Shown here: positions 1-11,884 of the stretch, piece after piece
Layout of the letters: every line of letters begins with the position of its first letter
Position numbering within the stretch: the first letter of the stretch is position 1
Assembly (NCBI RefSeq): GCF_036884655.1
Contig: NC_088327.1
Coordinates: 16,509,001 to 16,573,000 of the forward strand
Direction of reading: 5' to 3'
From: Musa acuminata AAA Group
Taxonomy: Eukaryota > Streptophyta > Magnoliopsida > Zingiberales > Musaceae
Length of the DNA stretch: 64,000 nucleotides
The notes under the pieces: generated by a model
What the model was told of the DNA's origin: nothing
Databases searched by the model: none
The model's input: only the letters and a program-made list of their open reading frames with translations
Position numbers and translations under genes: made by a program

Positions 1-1338
1 ATGATTTTATTTATTTTCAAAATATTCATCATGATAGGACATACAAGACAAAGAAATTATTAAGCATATTCATCAATCATGGCTTCATTGAGCATAAGGT
101 ATTTTCAACCAAAATTATTTTGTTATTTGCTGTAGTTATGCATTTTTCTTTTTAGGTGAATCTGTCTTTTCATGCTTAGTTTTTCATAAAATAGCCATGC
201 ATCATCATTAAGCACGATATTAAACTTCTTAATATTTTCATTAAGACATCAAGCACGGTTTCAATCAAAATCGGAAATCATCAAGATACACATTTTTCTT
301 CTCAAGAAAAACATACATGTGATCATTAGATTTAAATCTAACATTTTATTCCATTAACATAAAACATGTAATTTTTTTAAAAAAAAATAATTATTAAAAA
401 AAATGCATCATGGAAACCATCAAGTAATTTCAAAATAAATTAAGGGGGTTTCGATTACCTCATCGTTGAATATCCTTGAGGCGTAGCTTGCCACCTTGCC
501 TTTCTTGATTTTCTCCTCGTCTTCGGAGGAGCTCGATTCATCCCAAGTTGTATTCTTTTTCTTGCGTTCAAAGCAAGTAGTTCCGCTCTTTTTGCTTTTT
601 AATTTTTGTTTCATTTGTAGTTTTAGTTCACTATCACTTGAGCTTATGCTCGAGTGGTCTTTAAATGTTCTGTGTCCCAAATCCTTCTTGTTCTTTGGAA
701 GTTGTTTTGTTTATCATGTGCATTGTGCACCATTTCATATGTCATCAACGAACCAATTAGTTCTTCAAGTGGTTAGTTGTTTAGGTTTTTAGCTTCTTGT
801 ATTGCAGTTACTTTTGAATCCCACTTCTTAGAAAGAGAACGCAAAATCTTGTTTATGAGTTCAAAATCCGAAAAACATTTGCCAAGAGCTCTTAAACCAT
901 TGACGACATCCGTAAAACGGGTGTACATGTCACCAATGGTTTCGCTTGGCTTCATTTGAAAAAGCTCGAAATCATGCATCAAAAAGTTGATTTTCGAATC
1001 TTTAACTCTAGAAGTGCCTTCTGTGTGATTTCAAGAGTGTGCCATATGTCAAAAGCCGTTTCGCACAAAGAAATTCGATTGAACTCATTTTGGTCCAAAG
1101 CGCAAAATAAGGCATTCATAGCCTTTGCGTTTAAAGAAAAATACTTCTTCTCCAAATCTGACCATTCGTTCATCGGTTTAGAGGGAAGTTGAAAACTGTT
1201 TTCAACAATATTCCGTAAATCCAAATTCATAGAAATCAAGAAAACTCTCATTCGAGTTTTACAATAAGTGTAGTCCAATCCGTTAAACAACGGTGGACGA
1301 ACAACCGATAAACCCTCTTGAAAGCCATGAAGAGTCAT
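1..1338 (-). pseudogene. SIRE-like copia gag remnant (internal region 1)
   Basis: Broken gag region of a Ty1/copia element read on the minus strand. The piece from 1338 to 979 begins with a methionine and carries a UBN2-type gag sequence, including RPPLFNGLDYTYCKTRM and the later FDIWHTLEITQ. The next piece (982 to 773) continues with the family pattern MKPSETIGDMYTRFTDVVNG. A further piece (680 to 420) is rich in serine, lysine and acid residues, with DESSSSEDEEKIKKGKVA, as found just before the zinc knuckle in SIRE-type gag. The pieces lie in different frames with stops between, so the gene is dead. It lies directly after a primer-binding site and a 1.9-kb LTR, the expected order. Below about 400 the sequence is AT-rich and I recognise no domain. 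Confidence 0.75.
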
Positions 1339-1370
1339 TTCTCTCAAGTGTAAATCCGAAATGAGAAATA

Positions 1371-1386
1371 ACGGGCTCTGATACCA
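1371..1386 (-). other. Primer-binding site (tRNA-iMet type) of the copia element
   Basis: On the minus strand the sequence reads TGGTATCAGAGCCCGT, two bases after the end of the LTR. This is the standard plant LTR-element primer site complementary to the 3' end of initiator methionine tRNA. It fixes the LTR end at 1389 and the minus-strand direction of the element. Confidence 0.85.
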
Positions 1387-1388
1387 AT

Positions 1389-3287
1389 TGTTAGGATCAA
1401 GAGCACTAAGAGGGGGGGGGGGGTGAATTAGTGCAGCGGAAAACTTTCGACGATTAAAACTACGTTCGTACGATAAAAGCAATTTCGATAAGAAAGCTGA
1501 TTCATAAATCACTTTAACTTTTGATCAAGCGAACTACAGTTAAAGCAAATATATAGAGGCAGTTTGCAGTTATGATGAAAATCAAAATGTAAGCGCAAAC
1601 TGAAATATGATGTTCGTATGATAAAACTAATTTCCGTCTAAACGTCGATTTAGAAAATACTTAACTATGAAACACATTCATAAATGAGCAGAAGGCAGTA
1701 AGCTATTGAGGATGTTTGCAGTAATGATAAGATGCTCAAAGTAAATGCAAACCGAGATTTAGAGTGGTTCGGTCAATCTTGACCAACATCCACTTTTGGC
1801 TTCCTCCACCGATGAGGTTACCGATGTCCACTAGAGGCCTTCCTTCAATAGGCGAAGGCCAACCACCCTTTTATAGTTTCACTCCTTTTGATGGACTTAG
1901 GAGACAACCCTTACAGAATTTTCTCTCCTCTCTTGAAAGATCAGAACTTGGAAGAAAAGAGGAAGGAGAACTTTTAGACCTTACAACACTTTTAAGCTCT
2001 AAAAATCACAGAATAAGATCAAGATTTCGGTGCATTTGGGTGCCCTTTCATTGCTGAAAGGGTGGGATATTTATAGGCTTCAAACCAGTTTTAATTCCGA
2101 GCTCAAAACTGTCATCTCCCGAAATTTCGGGGTCTGGCGGTTGCACCGCCTAACTAGGGCGGTTGCACCGCCTGATAAAGCTTGGAGACTGGGCCTTTAG
2201 GTGGTGCCACCGCCCTAGTTAGGCGGTTCCACCGCTTGTCAAGGGCGGTTGCACCCCTTGCAGAGCTCGGAGACCGAGCTCAGGCGGTTCCACCGCCTGT
2301 CAGGGGCGGTTGCACCACCCAGTCTCGCTCGGAGACTAAGCCCAAGCGGTGCCACCACCTAACCTGGGTGGTTGCACCACCCAGCTTTCCTGGGAGACTA
2401 TCTCCTAGGTGGTGCCATCGCCGACCCTGGTGGTGCCACCGCCTAGCAGGAATTCTAGTCCGAATGGGTTGATCCATTCGGCCCAATTTGGGTCTATCAA
2501 GGGCCCAATTGCCCCCAGATTAAGTTAATGGGATCGGCTCCCATTCCTAACTTAATCTACATGCTAACTACGATATTTCTTAAGACATTTACTGCAACTT
2601 GCTCCGGTGCATCAATCGCTTCTTCCGGCGAGCTTCCGGCGAACATCTGACGAACCTTCGGCGATGCTCCGGTGGACTTCCGGCAAACTCCTGGACTTGC
2701 GACGATCCACTTGGCGAGTTCCGATGAGCTTCTTTGGCAAGCTCCTGGACTTCTCGGATTTGTTCCCGCAGAACTTCCGATGACCGTCAGGACTTCCGTC
2801 GAACTCTCGAACCCCCAACGTGATCATAGTCTTGACTTCGGCGCAACTCCTGCTGCATGTCTTACTTCCATCGTAATTAATCCTGCACATGTAAAATAAA
2901 ACTTCGATCGAGACAATTAATCCTAAGCAATTAACCAAGTTGTCCAGCATATTATTGGTCCCTCGACGCTTCGTCCGATTATTCGGCGCATCGTCCTCTC
3001 CTGCGGCCTATTGCCCAATCGGCCAGTTGACTCCGCAACTCCGATATCCTTGCACAATACCCGCTCTTCTTGGCCCGATGCCCGAGTCCACGGCCCGAAG
3101 CCTTCTGTCGATACGTCAACCGATCCACCAGCCCGACATCCAATCTTCTGACATGTTCTTCCGACCCAACATGATTTTTCTGTTTTAATTGTCTCATCCT
3201 GATCGAAGCATCCTGCGTCACTCAAAACACAGATTAAATCATAAATATATATCAAATGGTTTCATCATCAAAATACGAGATTCAACA
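1389..3287 (-). repeat. LTR of SIRE-like copia element (long copy)
   Basis: A 1.9-kb block bounded by TGTT and AACA inverted ends, next to a tRNA-iMet primer site. Its outer part (about 2950-3287) matches 4043-4340 closely, which shows it is an LTR and not unique DNA. It contains an 11- to 13-base G run near 1412, a palindromic minisatellite at about 2136-2450, and a run of CCGGCGA-like motifs at about 2620-2770. ORFs seen in it on both strands look like by-products of the repeats. Confidence 0.75.
2136..2450. repeat. Palindromic minisatellite inside the copia LTR
   Basis: About ten degenerate copies of a 15-base imperfect palindrome of the form GGCGGTTGCACCGCC recur at irregular 20-60 base spacing, for example at 2136-2150, 2158-2172 and 2283-2297, with variants such as GGTGGTGCCACCGCC. 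Each copy can fold into a short GC-rich hairpin. The spacers share words such as GGAGACTGAGC. It is part of the LTR. Confidence 0.8.
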
Positions 3288-4042
3288 TTAACATGCAATT
3301 ATCATGCTCAATTTTTTAATTTTTTTTTAAACACTAGAAAGAGAAGCATGATATTATATTTTTTATAATTTTTTTTACAAACTAATTTAAAAATAACTCA
3401 TGAAAAGCATCAAGTAATTTCATAGTAATGTAAAAGAGTTTCATTTGAGTTGTTTACCTCATTGTCATGAGTCATCAAAGCGAAGTTCGCCACTTCGTCT
3501 TCATCGGTTTGCTCCTCATCTTCAGATGCACTCATTTCGTCCCAAGTCATCCTGGGTACTTTCTTGTTCTTTGACAACTTTTTCTTTTTAAGTTTATTTT
3601 TATTCTTAGTTTTATGTTTTATAAATTTTATAAATTTACTTATGACGAGTTCTATGTCATCATCATTGTTGTAAGTGCCAACTCCTTCCTGTTCTTTTAA
3701 AGGTTGTTCTCATGTTTATCAAATTCATCATGTGTCTTGCACATCATTTCATAGGTCATCAAAGACCCAATAAATTCTTTAATCGGAAAATAGTTCAAGT
3801 TTTTTAATTTTTGTATTGCCGTTACTTTCGAATATCAATTTTTAGAAAGAGATCGTAAAACTTTATTAACAAGTTTAAAATTTTAAAAAACATATGTCAA
3901 GAGCTTTTAAACTATTAATGACATCCGTAAAATAGGTGTACATATTAACAATAGTTTCGCTTGGATTCAAATGAAATAATTCAAAATTATGCATCAAAAG
4001 ATTAACTTTAGAATCTCTAACTCACGTGACTCTGATATCAAT
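3288..4042 (-). pseudogene. SIRE-like copia gag remnant (internal region 2)
   Basis: Minus-strand internal fragment that repeats, base for base in many places, the gag region at about 400-1015. For example both contain the words GACATCCGTAAAA, GTGTACAT and TTTCGCTTGG in the same order. The part that encodes the gag N-terminus is missing: the match stops at about 4020 and the primer-site remnant (TGATATCAGAG on the minus strand, about 4028-4040) follows at once. No long open frame survives. Confidence 0.65.
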
Positions 4043-4340
4043 TGTTAGGATTGAGTTGGCACATCGACGCCTCATCCGATTCTTCGATGCATCATCTTCT
4101 CTTGCAGCCTATTGCCCAATCGGTCAATTGATGCCCGAACCCATAGCCCGAGGCCTTTTGTCGATATGTCAACCGATCCTCTGGTTCGACGTCCAATCTT
4201 TTGATGTGTTCCACTCTGGTCCAATATGATTTTCCTGCTTTAATTATCTTTCCTAATCGAAGCTTTCTACATTACTCAAAATACAGATCATATCATAAAC
4301 ATTATCAATTGGTTTCATCATCAAAATTTGAGATTTAATA
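4043..4340 (-). repeat. LTR of SIRE-like copia element (deleted copy)
   Basis: Starts with TGTTAGGAT at the same place relative to the primer site as the long LTR, then jumps to sequence matching 2950-3287. About 1.6 kb is missing from the middle relative to the long copy, including the palindromic minisatellite. The end AGATTTAATA corresponds to AGATTCAACA at 3278-3287. Confidence 0.7.
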
Positions 4341-4349
4341 AGCTCGACC

Positions 4350-4870
4350 TAATTAGCGTGATTGAGCGGGTCGAGGGCCTTAAGTGCATTCTTAATAGAC
4401 CTAGTTGGCACGCTGATGGCACAAAGAAGGTCCATGAGGGCAATAATGAGATGCTTTTTTGATTCGATAATCGAGCAATATGCTTCAACAGAGAGGAGGT
4501 TGCAAAGGGTTATGACAATGTGCTAGGTGACGATAAGGGCATCAAGAATGCTCACGGTGCACATGAGCGCCTTGTAGATAGAGATAGAGAGGTTGAGGAG
4601 GGCAACGATAGCGTTCTCCTGGGCCTTGGTCGCGAACAAGTGGTGGTGGTGGTGGTGGTAAAGGAGGTAGGCGACAAGGAGGTACATGGTGTTAGCGTTG
4701 ATAAGGGGGGCGCACATCTTTGGGTCCTATTTCGATAGACAACAGATGTCCATGATGGTTTCGACAATGGATTTTAATTCTACAGCGACAGAGCCCCGAC
4801 GCAGATGTAGAGCGACGAAAAGCCACTCGACAACTACATCGGTGTTAACATAGATGTAGAGTGGCATTCA
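4350..4870 (-). pseudogene. Fragment resembling ARM repeats of a plant U-box protein
   Basis: On the minus strand a piece (4717 to 4523) contains AQENAIVALLNLSIS, which closely follows the armadillo-repeat consensus of plant U-box (PUB) E3 ligases. It is preceded by a degenerate ARM-like stretch and interrupted by a six-histidine run from a GGT repeat. Further ARM-like sequence (IIESKKHLIIALMDLL) follows in another frame at about 4470-4360. Frames shift and stops occur, there is no U-box, and the fragment abuts an LTR end. I read it as a gene fragment, either dead or captured by a transposon. The family call rests on one good motif. Confidence 0.45.
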
Positions 4871-6373
4871 CCTCTCTCCACCGCTTTCCTCATCCACAAT
4901 AGCCACCCATGATCCCAGTAACATCGTCGTCCACCACCATCAACTGGAATGTTAAAATTATCTTTTTGATCTTTATTTTTATATTTCTATTCATAAAATT
5001 AATGTCACCTAAATGTTTTACCTTCATAATTATTCTAATTATAGAAATATCAATGTAACTTTTTAAAGTATATGACTCTAAATACTAAAGATAATTAATT
5101 ATAGAGGATAATATGTAATTAACTTGATGTGATGTTGGCAAAGGTAATAGAGTTCCAAGTGTCACTAAATACTCATAAGTGTTCTTTTACTTAGAAAAGA
5201 GAAATTATCACTGCTCTCAAATCTGTGGCATACGGTAAATCTCGTGGGCAGATATATTTACTATTGAATTTTTTCACTCTTTTTTTGTCCTTCAACTTTC
5301 TACAACTTAGTAAAAATTTTGATCAATCGTATTCAACCTCTTTTTAATCACTTGATTAGCTAAGAACAATACATTTGTATTTCTTGTCATAAGACAATAT
5401 AGTTATTAGTAATTGCACTATGTATAAATCTAAAGTCGAGACTTCTAATCCTTAGTAGAATTGATTTTCAAACAGCCTCTATAGTAATTGAGACACTCAA
5501 TGGAATGCATTTTCCTAATAAGTTAATTAAATGAGTCATGGCTTCACCTTTATACTTATGCTTCATTAATGGTTTTACTTGTTAATCTTTTAACAATTCT
5601 AGAAGAACCTCTCATCCTTTTGTTATAATTCAACACATCCTTTCAAAACTTCTTAATAACGTAATTATGCATAATAAACTTATTCCTTTTAATACCAAAG
5701 ATGCCAAAATATCACATAAGATAGATAGCTATATGTGATAAATCCTGTCATTTTCTTATGCAAATTTTGAACAATTACTCCAATCTTATTAGGTCAAAAA
5801 TAAACGTTTCAAAATCATTCATTTACTTCCCAAAACATTATTCTCCTTATATTAAATATAAAAAAAAAATATTCTTAACATTATTATTCTTGACCTCTTC
5901 CTTGCATTGGAATATTTATCTCACGTAGTTGTCTTCCCAAGATTTTTCAAGACAAATTAATAGATAAAGTACTCAATAGAATTGATAGTGGGCGAAAAAC
6001 ATAATTTCTCAAGCAAAACTACCCTTATTAATTAAGTTATTATTTTCATTCTTATTTATTCCTTAGCTATAACTACTACAAAAGTAATTTCTAACAAAAC
6101 TATAGACCAAATCACTCAACTCATCTCTCTAATAGGTTCTTTTCTTATAAAATCTTTACATACCAATATTAGTAAATTGGAATATCATCGCATCTCCCAA
6201 AAATGTTAAATTGTGATCTCTATTTACTCAAACTCTCTATTTGTGCTAGTTGAATTATTCACATTCTTAATAAAGATCAATAACTTGTATGCTCTATTGT
6301 TATTACAAAATATGGTAACCCACACTCTTGTAAAATAAAATTTTCTAATTCATCTATCAATTGAAAATCTTTT

Positions 6374-6413
<40 letters not shown>

Positions 6414-7330
6414 ACTGTACGAGAGAAGGCCTTCGTGGTTAATATTTTACTCGACTAACGATCAACCTTCATAAATTTTAATCTATATTCTAATTTCAAC
6501 TTTTTTTTATCTTATTTATAATCATGTTTGGAATCTACAAACCCTTAATTTTTTTTTCTCGATAGACTTATTTAAACTTATCCTCTATTTAACTTATTTG
6601 TTGGATTTGGATCCCACACCCTTCAGGATTGGCTATATCTAAAAGTCTATATAATTCTTCCTAGAATTGATTTTCGACTTTTTATTAATTTTATAATACC
6701 ATACACATTGTTACCAATAGTATTGGTTTGAAGTTTTAACCTTCTTTAATTGACTTTTTTTTTTTTGTATATTTTTCAAATATCTTGATGATTGGTCAAA
6801 TGTCATATGACTCTGTTTGATAAAAACTCTTCCCCCATTATACATGCTATTTCTTAACATCTATTTGGATGCTCTTAAAGTACTTCAATATCCTTATATC
6901 AAATACTAGTACAATTGTTCCTCCATGATTTTATCATAGAATGTTATAATTCATTCACCACTAATACTTCTACAATAGAAATTGAGAATTTAATTCATAA
7001 TTCTCTATTGTAGTCGGTTATGTTATCCACCATACTTCAATAAATCTTGATCTTAAGAATATTCTCAACTGCGGAGATATCTTGCAACTCATCCATCTCC
7101 ATAAAACAAACTCTTAAGAGTATAAGAAACCTTTATAATGATATTTTAGACATAGTTTCTACTGCACAAGTCATACAATGAATTTTTATTATAAGGATAT
7201 CAAACATCACTACACCTACCTCTCATTATTGGGACAAAAATTATATTTCAACTGTTATACCAAATGATATATATATATTTTTTTTTATTTGTAGAAACAC
7301 ATCAAAGTACTGAAGACTATTAATCCAATT
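4871..7330. other. AT-rich intergenic stretch, no gene seen
   Basis: About 2.4 kb of AT-rich sequence with stops in all frames. Apart from a CT microsatellite (6377-6412) and short homopolymers I can name nothing here. It may be decayed retrotransposon sequence, but no motif supports a family. Confidence 0.5.
6377..6412. repeat. (CT)n microsatellite
   Basis: Uninterrupted CT dinucleotide run of about 36 bases. Confidence 0.95.
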
Positions 7331-8888
7331 TAAGTTGACGAGCATGTAAAGTTACCGACGAGTAGGTTAGCCCGAGCACGGGTAGATCGGATCACGTTGC
7401 AACAGATCGCGGCTTCCGGGCGTAGTTGACGGGCTCTGTAGTAGTAGAACACGAAACAAACGGGCTACCGAGGCCCACTGTTGACCCCCTACCCGAATTG
7501 CAAGCAGCGGCTCCCAAATGAATTGGTAGGTCTTCCGCTCTCCGGCGTCGGATCCCTTTCTTTGGTTCCTTTTAGGCGCATTCTCCACGCACGAGGTAAG
7601 TCTTTCATCCATCGATCTCAATTCTTCTCTTGAATCTTCTGATTGTCATCTTTAGTTCTAATGAGTTCGTGTTGCATATCTTGCTTTAAATTTTGGGTAA
7701 CCGGCCTTTTCATCTCTATTACCTGATGGAACTTGCGGTATTGCATAGACAAGTGTGATGACATATACGAGGTCTCGAATTATGGAGTTTGTGAGGTAAT
7801 TATAGGGGGTGATGTCGAGAATTGGAGAGGATTGTTGGGGTGGTCGATGATCTGCGAGTCGGGCCGATGTGGGTACAATGTGATCACTCTCAGAAATGAA
7901 AATGGTGGACTGTGTGAATGTGGAATTGTTAAACCCTGAGCGTCTCATATAACTTTGAGCTTGTTGGCTGGTCAAAGTGGATAGGAGATCTGCATCCTAA
8001 GATTCCTCGAAACTGTCTTAAATTTATGGCCCTATATGCCAGGTTGATGCTACTATCATAGCACCTATGTGGGAGCTTTTGGGTGATCAACCAAACAGAT
8101 GGACCAAATGGAAAGCAAGATTGAATGTACGTCTTGTTGCAACATGAATATGTTGTGCTTTTTTCCTGGGAGAATCATTTACTACAATGAATGAACAAAA
8201 ATGCTAGCTGTAAGACTAGGTGCTGCTTAGAATTTATTGTATCTGCTTGTATTGCTTCAGGTATATCTTCTCCTTTACAAACAGATTTTTTCTTCCCCGT
8301 GCAGTTACTTCATTCCATCGTTCATAACTTTGGGAACGCTTCTTTCGTTATGCTATACCTTTCATTATGACAATCTCATGGATCTGGTTGATTATGTACT
8401 CAGATTGTCGTAATGCATGCACCTCATAACTATAAAAGCTGAACTAAGGATGCATTTATTGTTTTCTTATTTGACTCTGATAACCCCCATTAAGAGACCT
8501 GTCAATGCTTGGGTTAGACAAGGTGAGTTGTTTTGTATTAGTGGTGTGAGAGAGTAAGAAGGAGATCTAGGAAGATTTATTGGAAACAATAAAAATATAT
8601 TTGAATATTCTGGTTTAACTAGACATACTTTAAACTACAAAACTCAAATATTGGAAAGGAGTCATGTCTCCAACCTCAGATACTAGTTGTTTTTATTTGC
8701 AATTATGTGACTGACTTGTTCCGCTTAGAACATATTACCAACTGCAACTGCTCCAAGCAGTTTCTTCTCATCAGCTATTCCAGCTATTTGTTCATGATTG
8801 TTAATATAAATTGCTTAGGTGTTAGCATGGTTTTAAGACATCAAGATGTCAATTTTGGATAGAATCCAGTTAGTTGGAACATGACTGT
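7330..8888 (+). other. Possible 5' part of an unrecognised spliced transcript
   Basis: A GC-richer block (about 7340-7595) stands out from AT-rich surroundings and ends in ACGAG followed by GTAAGT, a strong splice-donor match at 7596. This looks like a non-coding first exon. Downstream DNA to 8888 is T-rich and intron-like, with one exon-like stretch near 8040-8130. The region ends exactly at the target duplication of the old solo LTR, and the other side of that insertion (29496 onwards) shows more exon-like blocks in the same direction. I do not recognise a protein. Confidence 0.3.
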
Positions 8889-9765
8889 TATAATCAAATC
8901 ATCCCGTTTAAGCATAATTATTTTATTTCCTTTCTTGTTAATAAAATTTAAAAATAAATATTTAACATTCCAAGTTGGATGATGTTATTTTTGTCAGTAA
9001 ATTAAAAATAATAATTAAATAAATATAAAAATAAAAAATATTACCTTATGTGGAGTGCTCCTCTTTTCCTATTTAAGGGGAGGGAGTCTTCTACTTCATT
9101 CCTTACCAAACTAAGTCTCGCAGCAAAAGAAAGAGGAGTTGTATTCTACTAAGGAGAGGTAGACTGTCCTGCTTTTATTAAAAAATAATTTTTTTTTATT
9201 CCTTCAAGGTGTTTAAAATTTTATTTTTGAATTAAAGCATGTAATTATTCATACTATATGCAGTTTCTAAAATTTTCTTCTATTCCTTTAAGTGTTTAAA
9301 ATTTTATTTTTAGATTAAAACATATTGTAATTATTTATGCTATATGCAGTTTCTAAAATTTTTATCTTGTATGCATGATATTAGTTGTAATATTTGATTA
9401 CTATTATATTTATATAATAATTTATTAGTTGTAATATTTGATTTCTATTATATTTATATAGTAGTTGATTAAAAATATTATTTCTCCCTTATGTAATTTC
9501 GTTTTTAATCTACTGTTATTTATTTTGTTGTAATGACTCAATGTTAATAAGTAGATTTTTTATTATAATTTCATGATGTTATAATTCAAAATTAAGAGGA
9601 TTGGTTAGTATTTGGACTAAAATCAGTCCATTGGCCAAGCCACAACCCGTAGAGTAAGCCCAACCCAAAGGATAGGCCCCTGCCCATAGATTAGTTCGGC
9701 CCAGCCCAACATGGGCATTCATGTGCAATGTATATGACCAATCCATGGGTTATGGACTGGCATAC
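8889..9765 (+). repeat. Old solo LTR, piece 1 of 3
   Basis: Aligns by eye to the reverse complement of element A's LTRs: it begins TATAATCAAATC, as does A's degraded copy, and has the same Pu/Py-rich body and the AAATAATTATATTTA-like middle. The five bases before it (ACTGT, 8884-8888) match those after piece 3 (ACTAT, 29496-29500) with one transition, so this is the outer end of one LTR. It is broken at 9765 by element A. It is clearly more diverged than A's two LTRs are from each other. Confidence 0.75.
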
Positions 9766-11829
9766 TGTCACATCCTGAATTTTTTTTTTTTCATATCTTT
9801 TCATACATTTACAGCCAAGTAGATAAACATCACTTTATTTATCATTTATAAACATTTATTATAATTTATTTATTCATTAAATTACAAGTAAAAAAATAAA
9901 CATAGTGATGTTAACTTCAAGAATCATCCAAATGGTTTTACCTAACGGTAGAGGAAGGTCCGCTCTCCACTGGAATCCGATTTAGTACTAGAGGGAGGTT
10001 GCTCTGAAAATGAAAAACAAAGAAAATTCAGCAACACTGAGTACGAATCCAAAAAGTTAATTCAAATGAATACATGATCAAACTTCAATCATCCCATTGG
10101 CGTATATCAAATACCCGAAGGAGCACTCCCCCTACAGCGGATGAAGAGGTTTTATTCTACGGGATAAGTTTGTGTTCTACCAACAACGGATAAAGGCAAA
10201 CTCATATCGCACTCCCAACAACGGATGGAGTAGAATTCCTCACCTGCCAAAGTGGGGACACGTTCCTCCGAACAGCGGATGGAGGAACCATCCAGCCGCT
10301 ACGTCTGACGGCCCGCTAATCCCCGAAGGGAATCACCCTACCTGCTCTCGACAGTGAAATAACATAATCTCACACTGGTCATGTCCATATCGGGATGAAA
10401 TAACACATTTAAAACATCTCTTTCAAATATCATCAATATCAAATAATACAAATTAGCCCTCAATTGACTGGAACCCTAGTTCAATCGATCCAATTGAACT
10501 CAATTTACTAGAACCTAACTGAACCGATCTCTAATCCTCATTTAACAGGTTTGGAACCACCCTAGACTAGTATAATTTGGACTAGATTAAGTTCAATTTA
10601 GGTTAAACTAACTTGAATAAGTCAATCGATTCGGAATCACCCTGAATCGATCTAGACTCATCAATCTTAGTTTAGTTCAATCAATATTTGGGCTCAAATC
10701 CAATAACAATATTGAGTGAGCCCATCTATTGGCCATGTGCATTACACATGACTAGGCATGCATCACACAAGGCTGGCCCAGCCCTAGCCCATGGACTGGT
10801 CATGTGCATCGCATGTGACCGCCTATAATGGTTGGGCTAGGTTAGCCTACGGGCCAAGGCCTGACCCATGGGTTGGGCTTGGTTTACGGGCTGGGCCTGG
10901 CTAGTGGGTTGTAGCCTAACCTATGGGTTGGGCCTGGTCTGTGAGCAATTTCAATCCAATTCATATCTAATTTCATACAACAACATATATTCACTAACAA
11001 TTATATAAATAAAAAAACATAATAACACATTAAAAGATAGATTATAAGATAAGCTTTAATACAAGGAAATAACCTTCTAAATTCAAATAAAAATCATACT
11101 TTCAACACATGTATAATTTCAAAATATTCTAGTCAAATAATTTTTAAATCATTCAGAATAGTACATTTTAATTTTCAGATCAAAGAATATCAAAAATTTT
11201 AGATAACATATTTTAATTTAACAAAAATCTTGATCCAAATAAGGTTAAAGGTAAGTTGTAATGCCAAGAAATATCATATATTTACTACATGAAACATGTA
11301 AATTTTTAACGTGTTTAAATCTAAAAAAAAACCATAAGCAAAGGTCAAAGAACATTATAAAAACTTCAGTTGATAGACTTTAATGCAATAATAAAAATTT
11401 AGACATTTAAAGAATTGATAAATATTTTTTAAACTACACAACATTCAATATTTAAAAAATCAAAATAAAAATTAAAACTTTTATTTTCAAAAAAGGTAGG
11501 AAAACCTACCTCTCATCAACAGGGTGTAACTTCTCGTTCCTCTCGCTTCTAGGCTTCGCTAGGTGAGGAACGAAGGAGAAAAATCCCTCCCCTTAAATAG
11601 GAGGAGGTGAGCCTCCATTAACAGAAATTAATTTTTATTTTCGTATTTATTTAATATAAATTATTTTTATTTAATATACTAACAAATATGATATCACCCT
11701 ATTTGGAATACTTAATAATTATTTCCTAATTCGTATTAACAAACAAGGAAATAGATTAAGATTTCCTAAATTACAATGGCAAGTAAGGAAAAAAATTAAT
11801 TCCTAACTTAATTATTTGATTTGATTATA
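9766..11829 (-). repeat. Element A 3' LTR (left copy)
   Basis: Direct repeat of 16452-18519, from TGTCACATCCTG to GATTATA. On the minus strand it starts TATAATC where the other copy has TGTAATC, one transition. It contains a GGCCCA/GGGCC-rich block (about 10700-10950) and a block with repeated CCAACAACGGATGGAG-like words (about 10120-10330). Confidence 0.9.
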
Positions 11830-11843
11830 TTTCTCCCCTCCTA
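11830..11843 (-). other. Polypurine tract of element A
   Basis: On the minus strand TAGGAGGGGAGAAA lies directly before the 3' LTR, the place and composition expected of the plus-strand primer. Confidence 0.85.
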
Positions 11844-11884
11844 TAGGAAATTTGGTCCCCAAATTTAGCTTACCTTAATAGAAT

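Noticed and set aside
1764..3255. Several ORFs of 60-112 codons on both strands
   Set aside because: All lie within the copia LTR and derive from its palindromic and CCGGCGA-like repeats.
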